A stretch of 64,000 nucleotides of DNA from Portunus trituberculatus. Taxonomy: Eukaryota; Arthropoda; Malacostraca; Decapoda; Portunidae. Within the stretch, counting starts at the first letter, position 1, and each line of letters opens with the position of its first letter. The notes below the pieces were generated by a model. It did not search any database and was not told the origin of the DNA. It was given only the letters and a program-made list of their open reading frames with translations. Made by a program: the position numbers and the translations under genes. Shown here piece by piece: positions 10,532 through 23,036 of this stretch. Where the stretch lies: contig NC_059258.1 of NCBI RefSeq assembly GCF_017591435.1, forward strand, positions 8,440,035-8,504,034, read 5' to 3'.

Positions 10532-11931
10532 CTATTTCCATTCTCCAACAAGAAAAATCACAAAACCTCCAGCACTACTGAATCCATCAGGAAGATTAGC
10601 ATGTGAAGCATCACTGTACACAGCCAACTTGCACTTGGTAACATCACCTAAACATGGGAAGTACATTGAGCTCTTAAAAGTACAGGCTTTTCTTAGACAC
10701 TTGTTTGCCTCAAGCAAATCTACTTTGGGTGTGTTTACTTTACAACTAAGTTCCAATACATCATATGACAAATCAGGTCTTGAGTTGGTACATAACCACC
10801 CTAGTTGGCCTACTAGACTCCGAAAATTCTCCTTTTCTTCTTCATTACACTCCACATTCTTATTAAGTCCTCTCATGGCACTCACATTAACACAGTCTAA
10901 AGTCTTGCAGTACTCATTTTGGTGAAGTGTTACACCAAGTTCATTTTGTACAACATTCATTCCTATGTATCTGAAAACAGTGTCATTTTGTTCCCTAACT
11001 TGAAAATGCCTCCTGATCTGAGCAATGACAATATTTTCAAATCTCTCAGTTCCTCCCCACAAAAAATCATCTACATGCATCAAAAACATTCCACACAGTT
11101 TTCCTTCACAATGCCAATAGAATGCTGCAGGGTCAGTTTTCACCTGAATACACCCCCGTCTTTAACAAGAAACTCTTCACTGTTAGATACCAATTCCTAG
11201 CAGCATCATTAAGGCCATAGACACATTTTTTCAATTTCCATAGCAAACTGTCATCACAACCAGCCTCATCAGGGGGAACAAGATACACTTCTCGCTCAAG
11301 GTGTTCACTTTGTAGGAATGCAGCTTTAATGTCAATGGAATTCACTGCCCATCCTTTGGATGACAATATAGCCATGAATGATCTCAACACTTCCTTACTC
11401 ACTGTTGGTGAATCTGACTGAACCTTTTCTTTTTCTTCAAAACCTCTGGCAACCAGCCGTGCTTTCATTTTCTTTTTTTCCTTCATTGGTTTCTTTTTCT
11501 GTCACCACCCATCGAGTAGATAATGCCTTTTGACCTTTGTTTGGCATCTCCTCAAACACACCAAATCTCTTCCAGCTCTTCAGTTCATCATCTTTTGCTT
11601 TATCAAGTTCAGTCTGTTTTACATTTTCACAAGCCATCACTATTTCATTGGGTTCTTGCACTTCATCTCTTTCCACAACTGGTGTCCATTCTTCAACATC
11701 ACTATTCCAATCAATGGCTGATACATGTCCATTTTCATACTCAATATTCCTCCAGCTACTATATTTTCCAGTAGCTTTTCCAGCACGACTGTGTACAGTA
11801 ACTGTCTGCCACTCATCTGAGTTCTTAGGTAGGAATTTCACTCTCTGTCCAATCTTAGGAACACTTTTCAAGCTTACACTGTCCTTGGGTGTGTTCACAA
11901 CTGAAGACTGGTCCACTTTTTCCTCTTCCAC
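10532..11931 (-). pseudogene. Copia reverse transcriptase, three frames
   Basis: Three overlapping pieces cover the RT: 11437-11931 (pre-RT region), 11133-11486 (KARLVARGF, IDIKAAFLQ, KCVYGL) and 10532-11143. The last contains the catalytic MHVDDFLWGG box, a copia-style HVDD in place of YVDD, and ends in the start of RNase H (LAVYSDASHANL). Catalytic aspartates are present, but the frame shifts twice within the domain. No intact polyprotein can come from this copy as sequenced. Confidence 0.82.
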
Positions 11932-11945
11932 TGTTTCACTACCAC

Positions 11946-13160
11946 TTATATATCTTTTTCCATATTTTCCACTGGATTTACTACTGCCTCAATCTCTTTC
12001 TTGTCACTTCTGATTTTGTCTTCATTTTCCTTTTTATGCCTTAACATACCCAGTAGTGCACTCCTCCCTTCTGCAGTGTCTCTTTCAAACCGGTATGGCA
12101 TCTCTTGAACGTGTGTTTCATGTGCTCTCACAATATTGGATCCATACTTCAAGATTACTGTCTTACCATCTTGACCAATAACTGTGGCTGGGCCTTTCCA
12201 TTCCTTTTGTTCATCTCTCTTAAAGTAGACATGGGCTCCACTTTTATGGACTTTACCACTGGATCTCACTTTGTGCCTTAGTGCTCGTCGTATCTTCTCT
12301 GAAGTCTCAGCAGCAATGAAAGCTTTCCTGGCAGAGTGACTGGCATTGAGATGTTTAGCTACCACCTCACTTGTTGTACCTTCAAGTGCCGGAAGCTCGT
12401 CACTCAAAGTACACGGTAGATTAGGGTTACGCCCGTACACGAGTTGATATGGGCTGAAACCAGCTACCATCTGAAGACAGTTTTTTGTATTAACTGCCCA
12501 TGCTAAGGCCACCTTTAAAGACAAGTCTGGTTGCTCTGCTATTATTTTGTTGACCATTTCATCTATGACTGCATGATTTCGCTCACACAGGCCATTGCTG
12601 AAGGGAGAATGTGCTGCTGTATGCATTATGCAAATGTTCATGTTCTCACACATATCTAGGAATGTACTATTGGCGAACTCTCCACCGTTGTCGCACAAAA
12701 ATTTCCTAGGGGCTCCTAAACCAGATCCCAACCATGTCTCAATAAGCTTCTCTACAATCTCCTTTGGCTCTTTACTTCTTGTTACACACGATTTTGAGAA
12801 CCTTGTTGCCATGTCCACCATATGTAGGAAATATATATCTCCTTTCTTGTATTCCTTTGCCATGTTTACACTAACAACTGGCCTGGATGGTGTTTTCTTA
12901 TACTTCATGCATATCTCACAAGCATCTGACACTTCTTCAGCATATACATTGCAAATTTCATCTTCAACACCTGCATCCTTCAATAACTGAATCAGTCTCT
13001 TACTTGTGGGATGACCAAACTGCTGATGTAGTTTTTCAATCTTCTTTCTCTTTTCCTTTTCATCATTACCCAAAGTTAGCATTATTTCCTGTGTTATCTT
13101 CCAGGTTTCTTTCTTGTCCCTTATTGGAAGATAGTAATGTCCTGAGGGTGTGCAACTCAA
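11946..13160 (-). pseudogene. Copia integrase domain
   Basis: A 404-residue open frame. It holds the HHCC zinc motif (LHQQFGHPTSKR, CEICMKYKK), then the DDE core: the first D in VDMATRFS, the second D in LCDNGGEF and E in CERNHAVIDE. A C-terminal region with RSSGKVHKSGAHVYFKR follows. Copia integrases precede RT, as here. A single-base shift separates it from the protease frame at about 13160, and another separates it from RT at about 11940. The integrase itself is the best preserved part of the element. Confidence 0.88.
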
Positions 13161-13162
13161 AT

Positions 13163-13925
13163 CTACAGTTTTCCATGAATGATGGCAGTATCATTTTCTA
13201 GGTCTATTTTCATCTGTGCTCTTTTCATTGCCTTCTTACTAAACAAAAGTGGTATAGAGCAATCCACTACATCAGACGTTACACTTGCTCTGTTACCTAT
13301 GATGTTCAGAGGAAATTTTACCTTTTTCATTGATTTGTACTCAACTCCATCTCCAAACCTGAATACTGTTCCACTTTCTTGCTCTTCTATCTTCGATTTT
13401 TCTTCCTCTGACAAAGTCTGTGTGTATGATTCCAACCAGTCAATGCCACACACTGTAGTATTGCAGGCAGTGTCTAGAATGGCATAACTAACAGACTCTG
13501 CCATTAACACTGGCATCACTGTAGAATTCTCAACAACAGCATATGACTCTGCCTCTTTGTACTCATCTTCAGTATAATTGGTTACATACACACTTCTTGT
13601 ACATGCTGGGGACAAATGATACTCTGAGCCACATATGAAACACTTTCTAACATTACCAAACCTGTCAGCACTGTTTTTCTGTCCACTTCTCTCACTTCTA
13701 TAACCCATACTTCCTCTAGCTCTAATTCCTCCACGTCCTCTTCTCCTTGTGACCACATTGACATCCTCTGTGTTGAACACCGGTTCAGATTTCACTACAA
13801 CTGCAGGAGGCTCACTGACACTGTTCCCAGACCCGGCACCTAAGGACAGCACTTCTTGACTACCAAAGAATTTCTTGAGGGCTTTCTGCATAGAATCAAA
13901 CATTTCATCTGGCTCACTGAAAGAC
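13163..13925 (-). pseudogene. Copia gag C-terminus and protease
   Basis: The frame contains an RGRGG-rich basic stretch, a perfect CCHC zinc knuckle (CFICGSEYHLSPAC) and an aspartic protease active site (AILDTACNTTVCG). It ends about 13163 next to a one-base shift into integrase. The gag matrix/capsid part that should precede it is gone; upstream of 13925 the reading frame enters the inverted protease copy. The first 60 or so residues of the open frame are therefore antisense of protease, not gag. Confidence 0.82.
13313..13475. repeat. Inverted repeat arm, left (protease region)
   Basis: Pairs with 13923-14084 as an inverted repeat of about 162 bases. The arms are nearly identical except for a cluster of differences at the inner end (gtattgcagg against gtgttgaaag). 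Confidence 0.88.
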
Positions 13926-14084
13926 ACTGCTTTCAACACTATAGTGTGTGGCATTGACTGGTTGGAATCATACACACAGACTTTGTCAGAGGAAGAAAAA
14001 TCGAAGATAGAAGAGCAAGAAAGTGGAACAGTATTCAGGTTTGGAGATGGAGTTGAGTACAAATCAATGAAAAAGGTAAAATTT
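13923..14084. repeat. Inverted repeat arm, right (misplaced protease copy)
   Basis: This is protease sequence in the opposite orientation to the rest of the element. It is joined directly to the LTR remnant at 14085 and occupies the place of LTR end, primer-binding site and gag start. Confidence 0.88.
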
Positions 14085-14165
14085 CTCCCAGGACCCTCAT
14101 CAAAACAAACCCCCGAAAACAACTGACGATAGAGAAGCGCGAGGCGCGCATTATGAATGTTAACA
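14085..14165 (-). repeat. Copia 5' LTR remnant (81 bp)
   Basis: Matches the outer part of the 3' LTR from ctcccagg to GTTAACA, with a 3-base insertion (gaggcgcgc for gagcgc). About 117 inner bases are missing. Confidence 0.88.
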
Positions 14166-14170
14166 CCCAG
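14166..14170. repeat. Copia target-site duplication, right (cccag)
   Basis: CCCAG followed by aacaccac, the continuation of the empty site in other copies. Confidence 0.92.
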
Positions 14171-14675
14171 AACACCACTGCCACCCCAGCTGAGGTCCTC
14201 CCACGCACTGAGGCCTCCAGGTACTTATTCCTTTTCAGACTCTCTCATTCAAGTGTTGTGACCATATTCCAATATACTTAGGTAACACATCTTCACTACT
14301 TTGAAAGACTTGTTGAGGTTACACCAGTTTTTAAGGTATTTTTTTCAGGACTAATGACAAATTTACATGATTTTTAGGTTATTAACAGTAGGAATCCCTT
14401 AAGAATCTAACTAATCATCTCTGTGGCCTTTGAAAATGGCTTTGATGAGAGCAGTGCATTTCTAAATATGAATCTTGATTTACCTAGTCATATCATTTTA
14501 TCTGTTTGTTGAATGGAAGGAAATTCTAAATGAAAACTAATGGTGCTGGTGTCTGGCATACATTCTTTTCATTGATGCAATGCTGTGCTTTTAATCACCT
14601 TTCTGATACTTCTGCTGTGTACTCGTCTTGTAATTTTAAGATTTTTGCCTGTTATATTCTGGCGACAAAAGTTGT

Positions 14676-15010
14676 ATTTTTTTATTTATTTATTTATTTT
14701 TTTATTTATTTTTTTTACGGTAAGGACTATAGTCCCTGTAGGCACACCTGAAGAGTGTATGGGAAGCGCTGTTCAGGTTCCGCCCATTACTGGTGCAGGC
14801 AATTCTATTTATAGTGGTACCCATATTAGGGCCCATATCACCACCCAAGCTCATCTTGAGTGTAACCACCTAGAACCTGGGTATCATGGTGATATGTAGG
14901 TAACTTTGAACCACTCGAGAAATGGCAAAGAGTTTTAAGGCTGTACGTGGTGGGATTCGAACCTACGCGTGGACGTCTTCCCGATCCCACGCTCACCACC
15001 TTATCCACTA
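14676..15010 (-). mobile_element. tRNA-derived SINE, copy 2
   Basis: Full SINE, with the B box at 14951-14964. The tail has longer T runs than in copy 1, and the body reads ggtgcagg where copy 1 has ggcgcagg. Confidence 0.8.
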
Positions 15011-15060
15011 TTGTATATTTTCTATTGCTTAAGGTTTTTTATGGATTTTAATTTCATATA

Positions 15061-16201
15061 CAGTAAGGTCCCGGGTTACGTCGGTCTCGAGTTACGTCAA
15101 ACTCGCACTTACGTCAGTCCACTATAAGACAATTTAAGATTTAAAAAATTGAAAATTTATAAATCGTAAAGCGCGGGTTTATTGTTATTGTTGGCCGCCA
15201 GGCGTCACTAGTGGTTATCCACCACACCGCCCGCCTCATGCTTGAATACAATAACACTCTACGTACCTCAGTTCCACCACACCGTCGCCCCTGGCAAGAG
15301 TGTTCCTACATCTGCGTTTGCTGACTATCTTTGTATCTTGCTCAATGGCACCAAAAAAAAACTCCTGAGTGATAGCAGTGATGCTAAGAAAAAGAAAACC
15401 ATTACGCTACAAGAAAAAGTGGACATAATTAAAAGACATGAGAAGGAGGCAGCAGCTGTGTGTAAGGGAGTGAAGAAGAAAATGGGAAGCCCGTTACCAT
15501 GACAACCTTGGGGGGCTCACACACCTATCACAACAATAACAACTCCGGAGCCTTCGCCTGGGCCACACGACACTCGCAGCTCACTTGCACCGTCTGCGCT
15601 TGTCTGCTGATCCCTATTGCCCTTTCCTATTGCATTTCCTGCTCCGCTGCCCACGTTTCAACTCCCACCGCACTGCACTACGCTCCCAGCTGTCCACCCT
15701 GGGCGTCACAACATTCGACCTGCCCACCCTCCTGGCGGCCTCAGGCGTCCACCCTCTGGCAACATGCAGTCCTTCGCGTTCGCGGCCCTAATCAACAACA
15801 AAAACAAGCTTGTGTTTCATATTCCTACATACTTGTGAATAATATAACAATATAACCTTTACTTATATAACGCTTCTACTCCTACCGCACTCCACAAAGT
15901 TCCCAGCTGTCCGCCCTGGGCGTCACAACATTCGACCTGCCCACCCTCCTGGCGGCCTCAGACCGCCCTCTCGGCAACCCGCAGTCCTTCGTGTTCGCGG
16001 CCCTAATCAATATATTCCTACATAGTTGTAAATAATATACCAATATAACAATATAACCTTTACTTACCTGAATAACCATAAAAAAATATTGGTTGAAAAC
16101 TCGATAATATGCTTTGAAAGTACAAAAACTCGAGTTACGTACAAAATTGACTTACGTCATGTTTCAGGAACGTAACTCTGACGTAACTCGGGACCTTACT
16201 G
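15061..16201 (+). mobile_element. Tigger-like element 1, copy 3
   Basis: Complete 1141-base copy with both termini and TA flanks. It has the two-part LINE segment and the most coherent HTH frame (15345-15502). Confidence 0.85.
15345..15502 (+). pseudogene. Tigger transposase HTH fragment (element 1)
   Basis: After an A-run that puts the ATG at 15345 out of frame, the frame reads LLSDSSDAKKKK, TITLQEKVDIIKRHEK and EAAAVCKGV before a stop at 15502. This is the pogo/CENP-B N-terminal HTH; the usual Tigger start is MAPKK-rich, as here. Copies 1, 2, 5 and 7 carry one extra G (gagaagggagg), which shifts them out of this frame. Only about 50 residues remain and the catalytic domain is absent. Confidence 0.7.
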
Positions 16202-16538
16202 TAAATTTAAATATTCTTGTTTCCATCATAACACTTCTGGTTCGCAACTTTATCTTCACTCTTTTACTTTGATCAGCAGGTCCTTCATGGAGGGACTGGG
16301 GGTGATTGAACAGCCACCCATTGCCTGCAACAAAACTCTCCAAAGTGTTGGGATGCCAGAGGTGAGCTGGAGTGTTGACATTGCTCATACCTAGCTGCTG
16401 CTTCTGATCCATACTACTTCCTTCCATCCATCTTTCCCTTCTTTTTAATGCACTCTTCCACACTCACACACTGTGTGCAGTGATAATGATGTATTACATG
16501 GAGTCCTCAGTTTTAAATTTAAAGTTAAAAACACACTA

Positions 16539-17353
16539 CAGGTTGAACCTACCAAATCTGGCAACCACCGGACCTTAGACTTGCCGGACCATGGAAAATT
16601 CCGAACTATAGGTGGTCCACAAAACACCCTCTGTATATTTACCCTGCATTATACAAGTGTAGCTGTAACATTGTTTTGATATATGATAGTTATACATGCA
16701 GAAGTATATAGAAAAACACGTAAAATTAAGTTCAGCATGGAAAATTTTGCCCTCGCCATTATCATCTCGCCGGACACAGGGACGTTACCAGCGCGCCGAA
16801 GCTTAAATCACTGTATGAGAGCATTGTTTAAATCACTGCTTTTACCCTCCTTAAGTGTTCTATGAACCTCCATGTTCTTGCTCTCACACTCACAGTAAAA
16901 CTTGAGAAGTTGATTCTTCTGTTTTTTAAAATTTTTTATATCATAGACTGTTGATGAGCCAATGTTGTACTGTTGGCATAGAAACCGCACTGAAACACCT
17001 CTTTATCTACCTTCCTCAATAGGTCCACTTTCTGTTGCACTGATATTGTCATTTGTTCGCCCTTTTTGGGGCGTTCACACACAACACTATCACTTCCTGG
17101 TCGCTTGGAAGCCATGTTTAGGGGCAAATATTACAGAAAAAAAATGTTAATGCACCTGGGTGGGTGGTGCTTGCAATGAGCGGCAGCGTGGTTTCTGATC
17201 CAAATTTGACCCAGAATGCCCGGGTTCCAAAACACAGTACAGCGCCACTGCGTCCTAGCGGTGGTCCGGCAAATCACTCCGGCCAATTCAAAAATTCCGG
17301 CAAACAAACATTTTGCTGGATGAAAGAATACCAGATTAAGGAGGTTCAACCTG
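16539..17353 (-). mobile_element. Tigger-like element 2, copy 3
   Basis: Both inverted repeats and TA flanks are intact. The HTH frame is broken near 16990, where an extra tc changes the VSVRF segment. Confidence 0.82.
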
Positions 17354-18103
17354 TACTATCACGCATGCATGTCCCTAAAATTTAACATGAAAGACAAAAA
17401 GATTCATCCACATCTCTAGTTTTACATTTTGTTCATCACTCACTACCCACATTTTAGGCACAGTGCACACTTCCTGTGTGTCACATTATCCTTGCTAATA
17501 TAGCCAACTTTCCTGCTATTGTTGTAATTATCCCCTTCATTACTGCAGCCACTGATCATTGTAAACAAGGCACTCTCCTTCTCCCATACCATATCATCAT
17601 CTTTACCCATGCATGTGTGCGCCTCACACCCAGACAGAATCGTCAAGTGCTGAGAGGTTTGCTACACTACTTTCAGTTTCACTGTCTCTTATCTCTTTTT
17701 TCAGGATCATTAATTAAATATTACTCATCTGGAGAGTGTTCCAGTAAGTGTGTCCTCACTTCACTATCTGTCTTATAATTATGGTAGTGGTCATTACTGC
17801 TATTATATCTAATATGAAGCAAACTTATGAGTTTTCCCAAGGCTGATTAAAGATATTCATGTGTGGACTATGGTAGTAGGGTAAGACTGGGTTAAATTGA
17901 ACATGGTCGTGTAAGAAACAGCATGCATAGTGTCTGCCCTATCAAGAGTATGTTTTCCAATCATGTTAAAGGAAGAAAATGGGAGATTCCAAGATGGTGG
18001 TAGAACATTGATGATGTGAGGATGATATCATTTTTGCACTAATAATATAGTGTTTTATGATTATCAAACATACTGATTCTCATTAGTGTCTAGTTATAGA
18101 TCC

Positions 18104-18106
<3 letters not shown>
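17354..18106. other. Unassigned AT-rich unit sequence, copy 3
   Basis: Same content as 2197-2950, with no supportable gene. Confidence 0.6.

Positions 18107-18149
<43 letters not shown>
18107..18149. repeat. (GA)n microsatellite, copy 3
   Basis: About 43 bases of GA. Confidence 0.98.
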
Positions 18150-18153
<4 letters not shown>

Positions 18154-18412
18154 AATCCCTACTACCTGTGTTGCCTCCTTTTCTTTCCCCACATCAGTCA
18201 TCCTTTTGTGTCTTTGGAGGGAGAGAGCAGGTGAGGACAGGGTAGGAGATCACAGTCAATGACCAATTGGTTTAGTTTTACAGAAAAGGTCGACAGACAC
18301 GTGTCCAAATGTGTAGTGGAAAATAAAGCAAAAATATCGTCAATTCAGTTTGGTTGATTCCCCTAAATTTTCATGATGAGTGTTTGGAAGAAGCCATCAG
18401 GATCGTTATGAC

Positions 18413-19183
18413 TGAACCACTTTATGAAGGGAAGAGAACCAGCCAAGCCAGCCAAGGGGAAGAAAAGGCCCACTTTAGTGGTGGCTCTCTACAAAGAGAA
18501 AAATGGCAGCCAAAATTAGGGAGCAAATGCCTCAATACCTCCCTCTTAAAGGAAGAAAAGTCTTAGGAAGTTGGAAATACAGATGCAGGGAATTCCAGAG
18601 TTTACCAGTGGAAGGTATGAATGATTGAGAGTACTGGTTAACTCTTGCGTTAGAGAGTTGGTCAGAATAGGGATGAGAGGAAGAAGAAAGCCTTGTGCAG
18701 GAAGGCTGTAGGAGGAGGGGAGGCATGCAGAAGAGTTAGCATGAAAATGGCATTAAAAGATAGAAAGAGATGCAATATTTCGGTGGTGAGAAAGAGGCTG
18801 AAGACAGTTAGTCAGAGGAGGGGAGTTGATGAGACGAAAAGCTTATGATTCCTCCCTATCTAGTAAAAGTGTGTGACTGGAATCCCCACAAACATGCAAA
18901 GAATACTCCATACAGGGACGGATAAGGCCCCTATATAGAGTAAGCAGTTGGAAGGGCGAGAGAAACTGGCAGAGACGCCTCAGAACGTTTAACTTCATAG
19001 AACCTGTTTTAGCAAGAGATGAGATGTGAAGTTTCCAGTTAAGAGTATGACTAAAGGACAGACCGAGGATATTCAGTATGGAAGAGGGAGACAGCTGTGT
19101 GTCATTGAAGAAGAGGGGATAGTTGTCTGGAAGGTTGTTTCAAGTTGATAGATGGAAGAATTGAGTTTTAGGGCACTGAACAC
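18413..19183 (-). pseudogene. LINE RT C-terminal fragment, copy 3
   Basis: Same decayed fragment as in copy 1, with the same frame breaks; the open piece is at 18532-18726. Shared lesions show the decay preceded amplification of the array. Confidence 0.68.
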
Positions 19184-20583
19184 TATTAAATTTTCTCTGC
19201 CCCAATCCCAGATCTTAGAAAGATGAAAAGTCAGGCATTCTGTGGCATCCCTGTGTGATCTATTGACTTCCTGAAGGAAAAATTAAACAAAATGATTGGC
19301 AATTCATTTTAGCCTATTTCCCTGAACTTTTTGATATGATGGTTTGGAAGAAGCCATCAGCAGCGCTATGGCAATCTGACATTTAACGATTGAACTGGAC
19401 ACTGAGTTGTTATTAATATGTTGAAGTGAAATAATAATACTGTGAAGTAATTATTGTTCATCTTGTCCAGTTTTATATCTTTGTAAACAAAATCTTTTGT
19501 AATAGTGTTAATGTAAGAGTTACGAGATGTATAGTTGTGAGGATGAAATTAGTGAGAAAAACAGTGTTTAAAAGATCATAGCAGTCTTATGATATAGACA
19601 AAGGGTGGAGAAGCATGGCAGTGAGGCATGGAGTTAGGCAAGAGTCTAGGAGGGAGAGATAACACACGTGATAAAGGGTACACGAGGGTTCAAGGTTAAG
19701 CTGTCAGCCTCAACTCTCTGCAATTAAACATTTGTTTCTTGTCTTTTTTTCTTGAATTGTCTAAATCTAATTCTTATCAAATTTATGCCCGCTAGGACAT
19801 AAAAGCATTCATAACATTAAAGATAAATAAAGTGTGACAAATTGGGTAACTCTGAAAGACGGAGATTGTGAGCATGATTCAATCCTTTAGAAATACAATT
19901 AGTAAGAAGAAACATTCACCAATACCTCCAATGCTTGTTGTCCTTGGCAGGGAGGTGAGAATAACCCACCTGGGTATGAGGCAGTGCTACTTATAGAGGC
20001 CTCTCAATGAGCCATGTGCATCACCCCAGCAACCCTCGACTCCCAACGGCCACAATCCGTCCAAGCAACTGCCCCAGAACACCACTGCCACCCCAGCTGA
20101 GGTCCTCTTATGCACTGAGGCCTCCAGGTACTTATTCCTCCTCAGACTCTCTCATTCAAGTGTTGTGACCATATTCCAATATACTTATTTAACACATCTT
20201 CACTATTTTGAAAGACTTGTTGAGGTTACACCAGTTTTTAAGGTATTTTTTTCAGGACTAATGACAAATTTACATGATTATTAGGTTATTAACAGTAGGA
20301 ATCCCTTAAGAACCTAAGTAATCATCTCTGCAGCTTTTGAAAATGGCTTTGATGAGAGCAGTGTATTTCTAAATATGAATCTTGATTTACTTAGTAATAT
20401 CATTTTATGTGTTTGTTGAATGGAAGGAAATTTTAAATGAAAACTAATGGTGCTGGTGTCAGGCATACATTCTTTTCATTGATGCATTGCTGTGCTTTTA
20501 ATCACCTTTCTAATACTTCTACTGTGTACTCGTCTTGTAATTCTAAGATTTTTGCCTGTTATATTCTGGCGACAAAAGTTGTA
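19184..20583. other. Unassigned unit sequence, copy 3
   Basis: No gene. Holds the empty copia target (gccccagaacaccac) at about 20071-20085 and A-type diagnostic bases. Confidence 0.6.
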
Positions 20584-20911
20584 TTTTTATTTATTTATTT
20601 ATTTTTTATTTATTTTTTACGGTAAGGACTATAGTCCTGTAGGCACACTTGAAGAGTGTATGGGAAGCGCTGTTCAGGTTCCGCCCATTACTGGCGCAGG
20701 CAATTCTATTTATAGTGGTACCCATATTAGGGCCCATATCACCACCCAAGCTCATCTTGAGTGTAACCACCTAGAACCTGGGTATCATGGTGATATGTAG
20801 GTAACTTTGAACCACTCGAGAAATGGCAAAGAGTTTTAAGGCTGTACGTGGTGGGATTCGAACCTACGCGTGGACGTCTTCCCGATCCCACGCTCACCAC
20901 CTTATCCACTA
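20584..20911 (-). mobile_element. tRNA-derived SINE, copy 3
   Basis: Complete, with the B box at 20854-20866. Confidence 0.8.
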
Positions 20912-20964
20912 TTGTATATTTTCTATTGCTTAAGGTTTTTTTTTATGGATTTTAATTTCATATA

Positions 20965-21883
20965 CAGTAAGGTCCCGGGTTACGTCGGTCTCGAGTTACG
21001 TCAAACTCGCACTTACGTCAGTCCACTATAAGACAATTTAAGATTTAAAAAATTGAAAATTTATAAATCGTAAAGCGCGGGGTTTATTGTTATTGTTGGC
21101 CGCCAGGCGTCACTAGTGGTTATCCACCACACCGCCCGCCTCATGCTTGAATACAATAACGTACCTCAGTTCCACCACACCGTCGCCCCTGGCAAGAGTG
21201 TTCCTACATCTGCGTTTGCTGACTATCTTTGTATCTTGCTCAATGGCACCAAAAAAAACTCCTGAGTGATAGCAGTGATGCTAAGAAAAAGAAAACCATT
21301 ACGCTACAAGAAAAAGTGGACATAATTAAAAGACATGAGAAGGAGGCAGCAGCTGTGTGTAAGGGAGTGAAGAAGAAAATGGGAAGCCCGTTACCATGAC
21401 AACCTTGGGGGGCTCACACACCTATCACAACAATAACAACTCCGGAGCCTTCGCCTGGGCCACACGACACTCGCAGCTCACTTGCACCGTCTGCGCTTGT
21501 CTGCTGATCCCTATTGCCCTTTCCTATTGCATTTCCTGCTCCGCTGCCCACGTTTCAACTCCCACCGCACTGCACTACGCTCCCAGCTGTCCACCCTGGG
21601 CGTCACAACATTCGACCTGCCCACCCTCCTGGCGGCCTCAGACCGCCCCTCTCGGCAACCCGCAGTCCTTCGTGTTCGCGGCCCTAATCAATATATTCCT
21701 ACATAGTTGTAAATAATATACCAATATAACAATATAACCTTTTACTTACCTGAATAACCATAAAAAAATATTGGTTGAAAACTCGATAATATGCTTTGAA
21801 AGTACAAAAACTCGAGTTACGTACAAAATTGACTTACGTCATGTTTCAGGAACGTAACTCTGACGTAACTCGGGACCTTACTG
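20965..21883 (+). mobile_element. Tigger-like element 1, copy 4 (short form)
   Basis: 919 bases. The upstream LINE segment is fused to the end of the downstream one (cggcctcagaccgcccctctc at about 21634), so the duplication has collapsed. The segment actctac is also missing near 21160. Confidence 0.85.
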
Positions 21884-22220
21884 TAAATTTAAATATTCTT
21901 GTTTCCATCATAACACTTCTGGTTCGCAACTTTATCTTCACTCTTTTACTTTGATCAGCAGGTCCTTCATGGAGGGACTGGGGGTGATTGAACAGCCACC
22001 CATTGCCTGCAACAAAACTCTCCAAAGTGTTGGGATGCCAGAGGTGAGCTGGAGTGTTGACATTGCTCATACCTAGCTGCTGCTTCTGATCCATACTACT
22101 TCCTTCCATCCATCTTTCCCTTCTTTTTAATGCACTCTTCCACACTCACACACTGTGTGCAGTGATAATGATGTATTACATGGAGTCCTCAGTTTTAAAT
22201 TTAAAGTTAAAAACACACTA

Positions 22221-23036
22221 CAGGTTGAACCTACCAAATCTGGCAACCACCGGACCTTAGACTTGCCGGACCATGGAAAATTCCGAACTATAGGTGGTCC
22301 ACAAAACACCCTCTGTATATTTACCCTGCATTATACAAGTGTAGCTGTAACATTGTTTTGATATATGATAGTTATACATGCAGAAGTATATAGAAAAACA
22401 CGTAAAATTAAGTTCAGCATGGAAAATTTTTGCCCTCGCCATTATCATCTCGCCGGACACAGGGACGTTACCAGCGCGCCGAAGCTTAAATCACTGTATG
22501 AGAGCATTGTTTAAATCACTGCTTTTACCCTCCTTAAGTGTTCTATGAACCTCCATGTTCTTGCTCTCACACTCACAGTAAAACTTGAGAAGTTGATTCT
22601 TCTGTTTTTAAAATTTTTTTATATCATAGACTGTTGATGAGCCAATGTTGTACTGTTGGCATAGAAACCGCACTGAAACACCTTTATCTAGCTTCCTCAA
22701 TAGGTCCACTTTCTGTTGCACTGATATTGTCATTTGTTCGCCCTTTTTTTGGGGCGTTCACACACAACACTATCACTTCCTGGTCGCTTGGAAGCCATGT
22801 TTAGGGGCAAATATTACAGAAAAAAAATGTTAATGCACCTGGGTGGGTGGTGCTTGCAATGAGCGGCAGCGTGGTTTCTGATCCAAATTTGACCCAGAAT
22901 GCCCGGGTTCCAAAACACAGTACAGCGCCACTGCGTCCTAGCGGTGGTCCGGCAAATCACTCCGGCCAATTCAAAAATTCCGGCAAACAAACATTTTGCT
23001 GGATGAAAGAATACCAGATTAAGGAGGTTCAACCTG
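22221..23036 (-). mobile_element. Tigger-like element 2, copy 4
   Basis: Complete with both inverted repeats. The A/T run near 22610 differs in length from other copies and breaks the HTH frame. Confidence 0.82.

Larger units (their letters stand above)
9823..14165 (-). mobile_element. Ty1/copia LTR retrotransposon, GalEa-like, 5' rearranged
   Basis: A 4.34-kb element reading right to left, with gag zinc knuckle, protease, integrase, RT and RNase H in the copia order. It is bounded by TG..CA termini and a 5-bp CCCAG duplication. It sits only in copy 2; the sister copies have the empty site, so it arrived after the array formed. The coding region is in at least six frames. Its 5' LTR is cut to 81 bases, and an inverted piece of the protease region replaces the primer-binding site and most of gag. 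GalEa copia elements are known from decapods; assignment here is from motif style and needs a phylogeny. Confidence 0.88.
5804..15060 (+). repeat. Array unit, copy 2 (copia insertion, degenerate segment)
   Basis: B-type unit. Two things set it apart: the copia element at 9823-14165, and a stretch at 8081-9073 that replaces about 2 kb of normal unit with about 1 kb of poorly matching sequence and removes the GA microsatellite and the LINE C-terminal fragment. Confidence 0.9.
15061..20964 (+). repeat. Array unit, copy 3 (complete, A-type)
   Basis: Complete 5904-base unit with every block present. It has A-type bases both at about 20110 (cttatgcactgagg) and at about 20310 (aacctaagtaatc), the state also found in copy 6. 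Confidence 0.92.

Noticed and set aside
10629..11200. Forward-strand frames inside the copia element
   Set aside because: Antisense shadows of the RT; no independent motif.
13875..14126. Forward-strand protease-like frame
   Set aside because: It is the inverted protease piece of the copia element, not a second gene.
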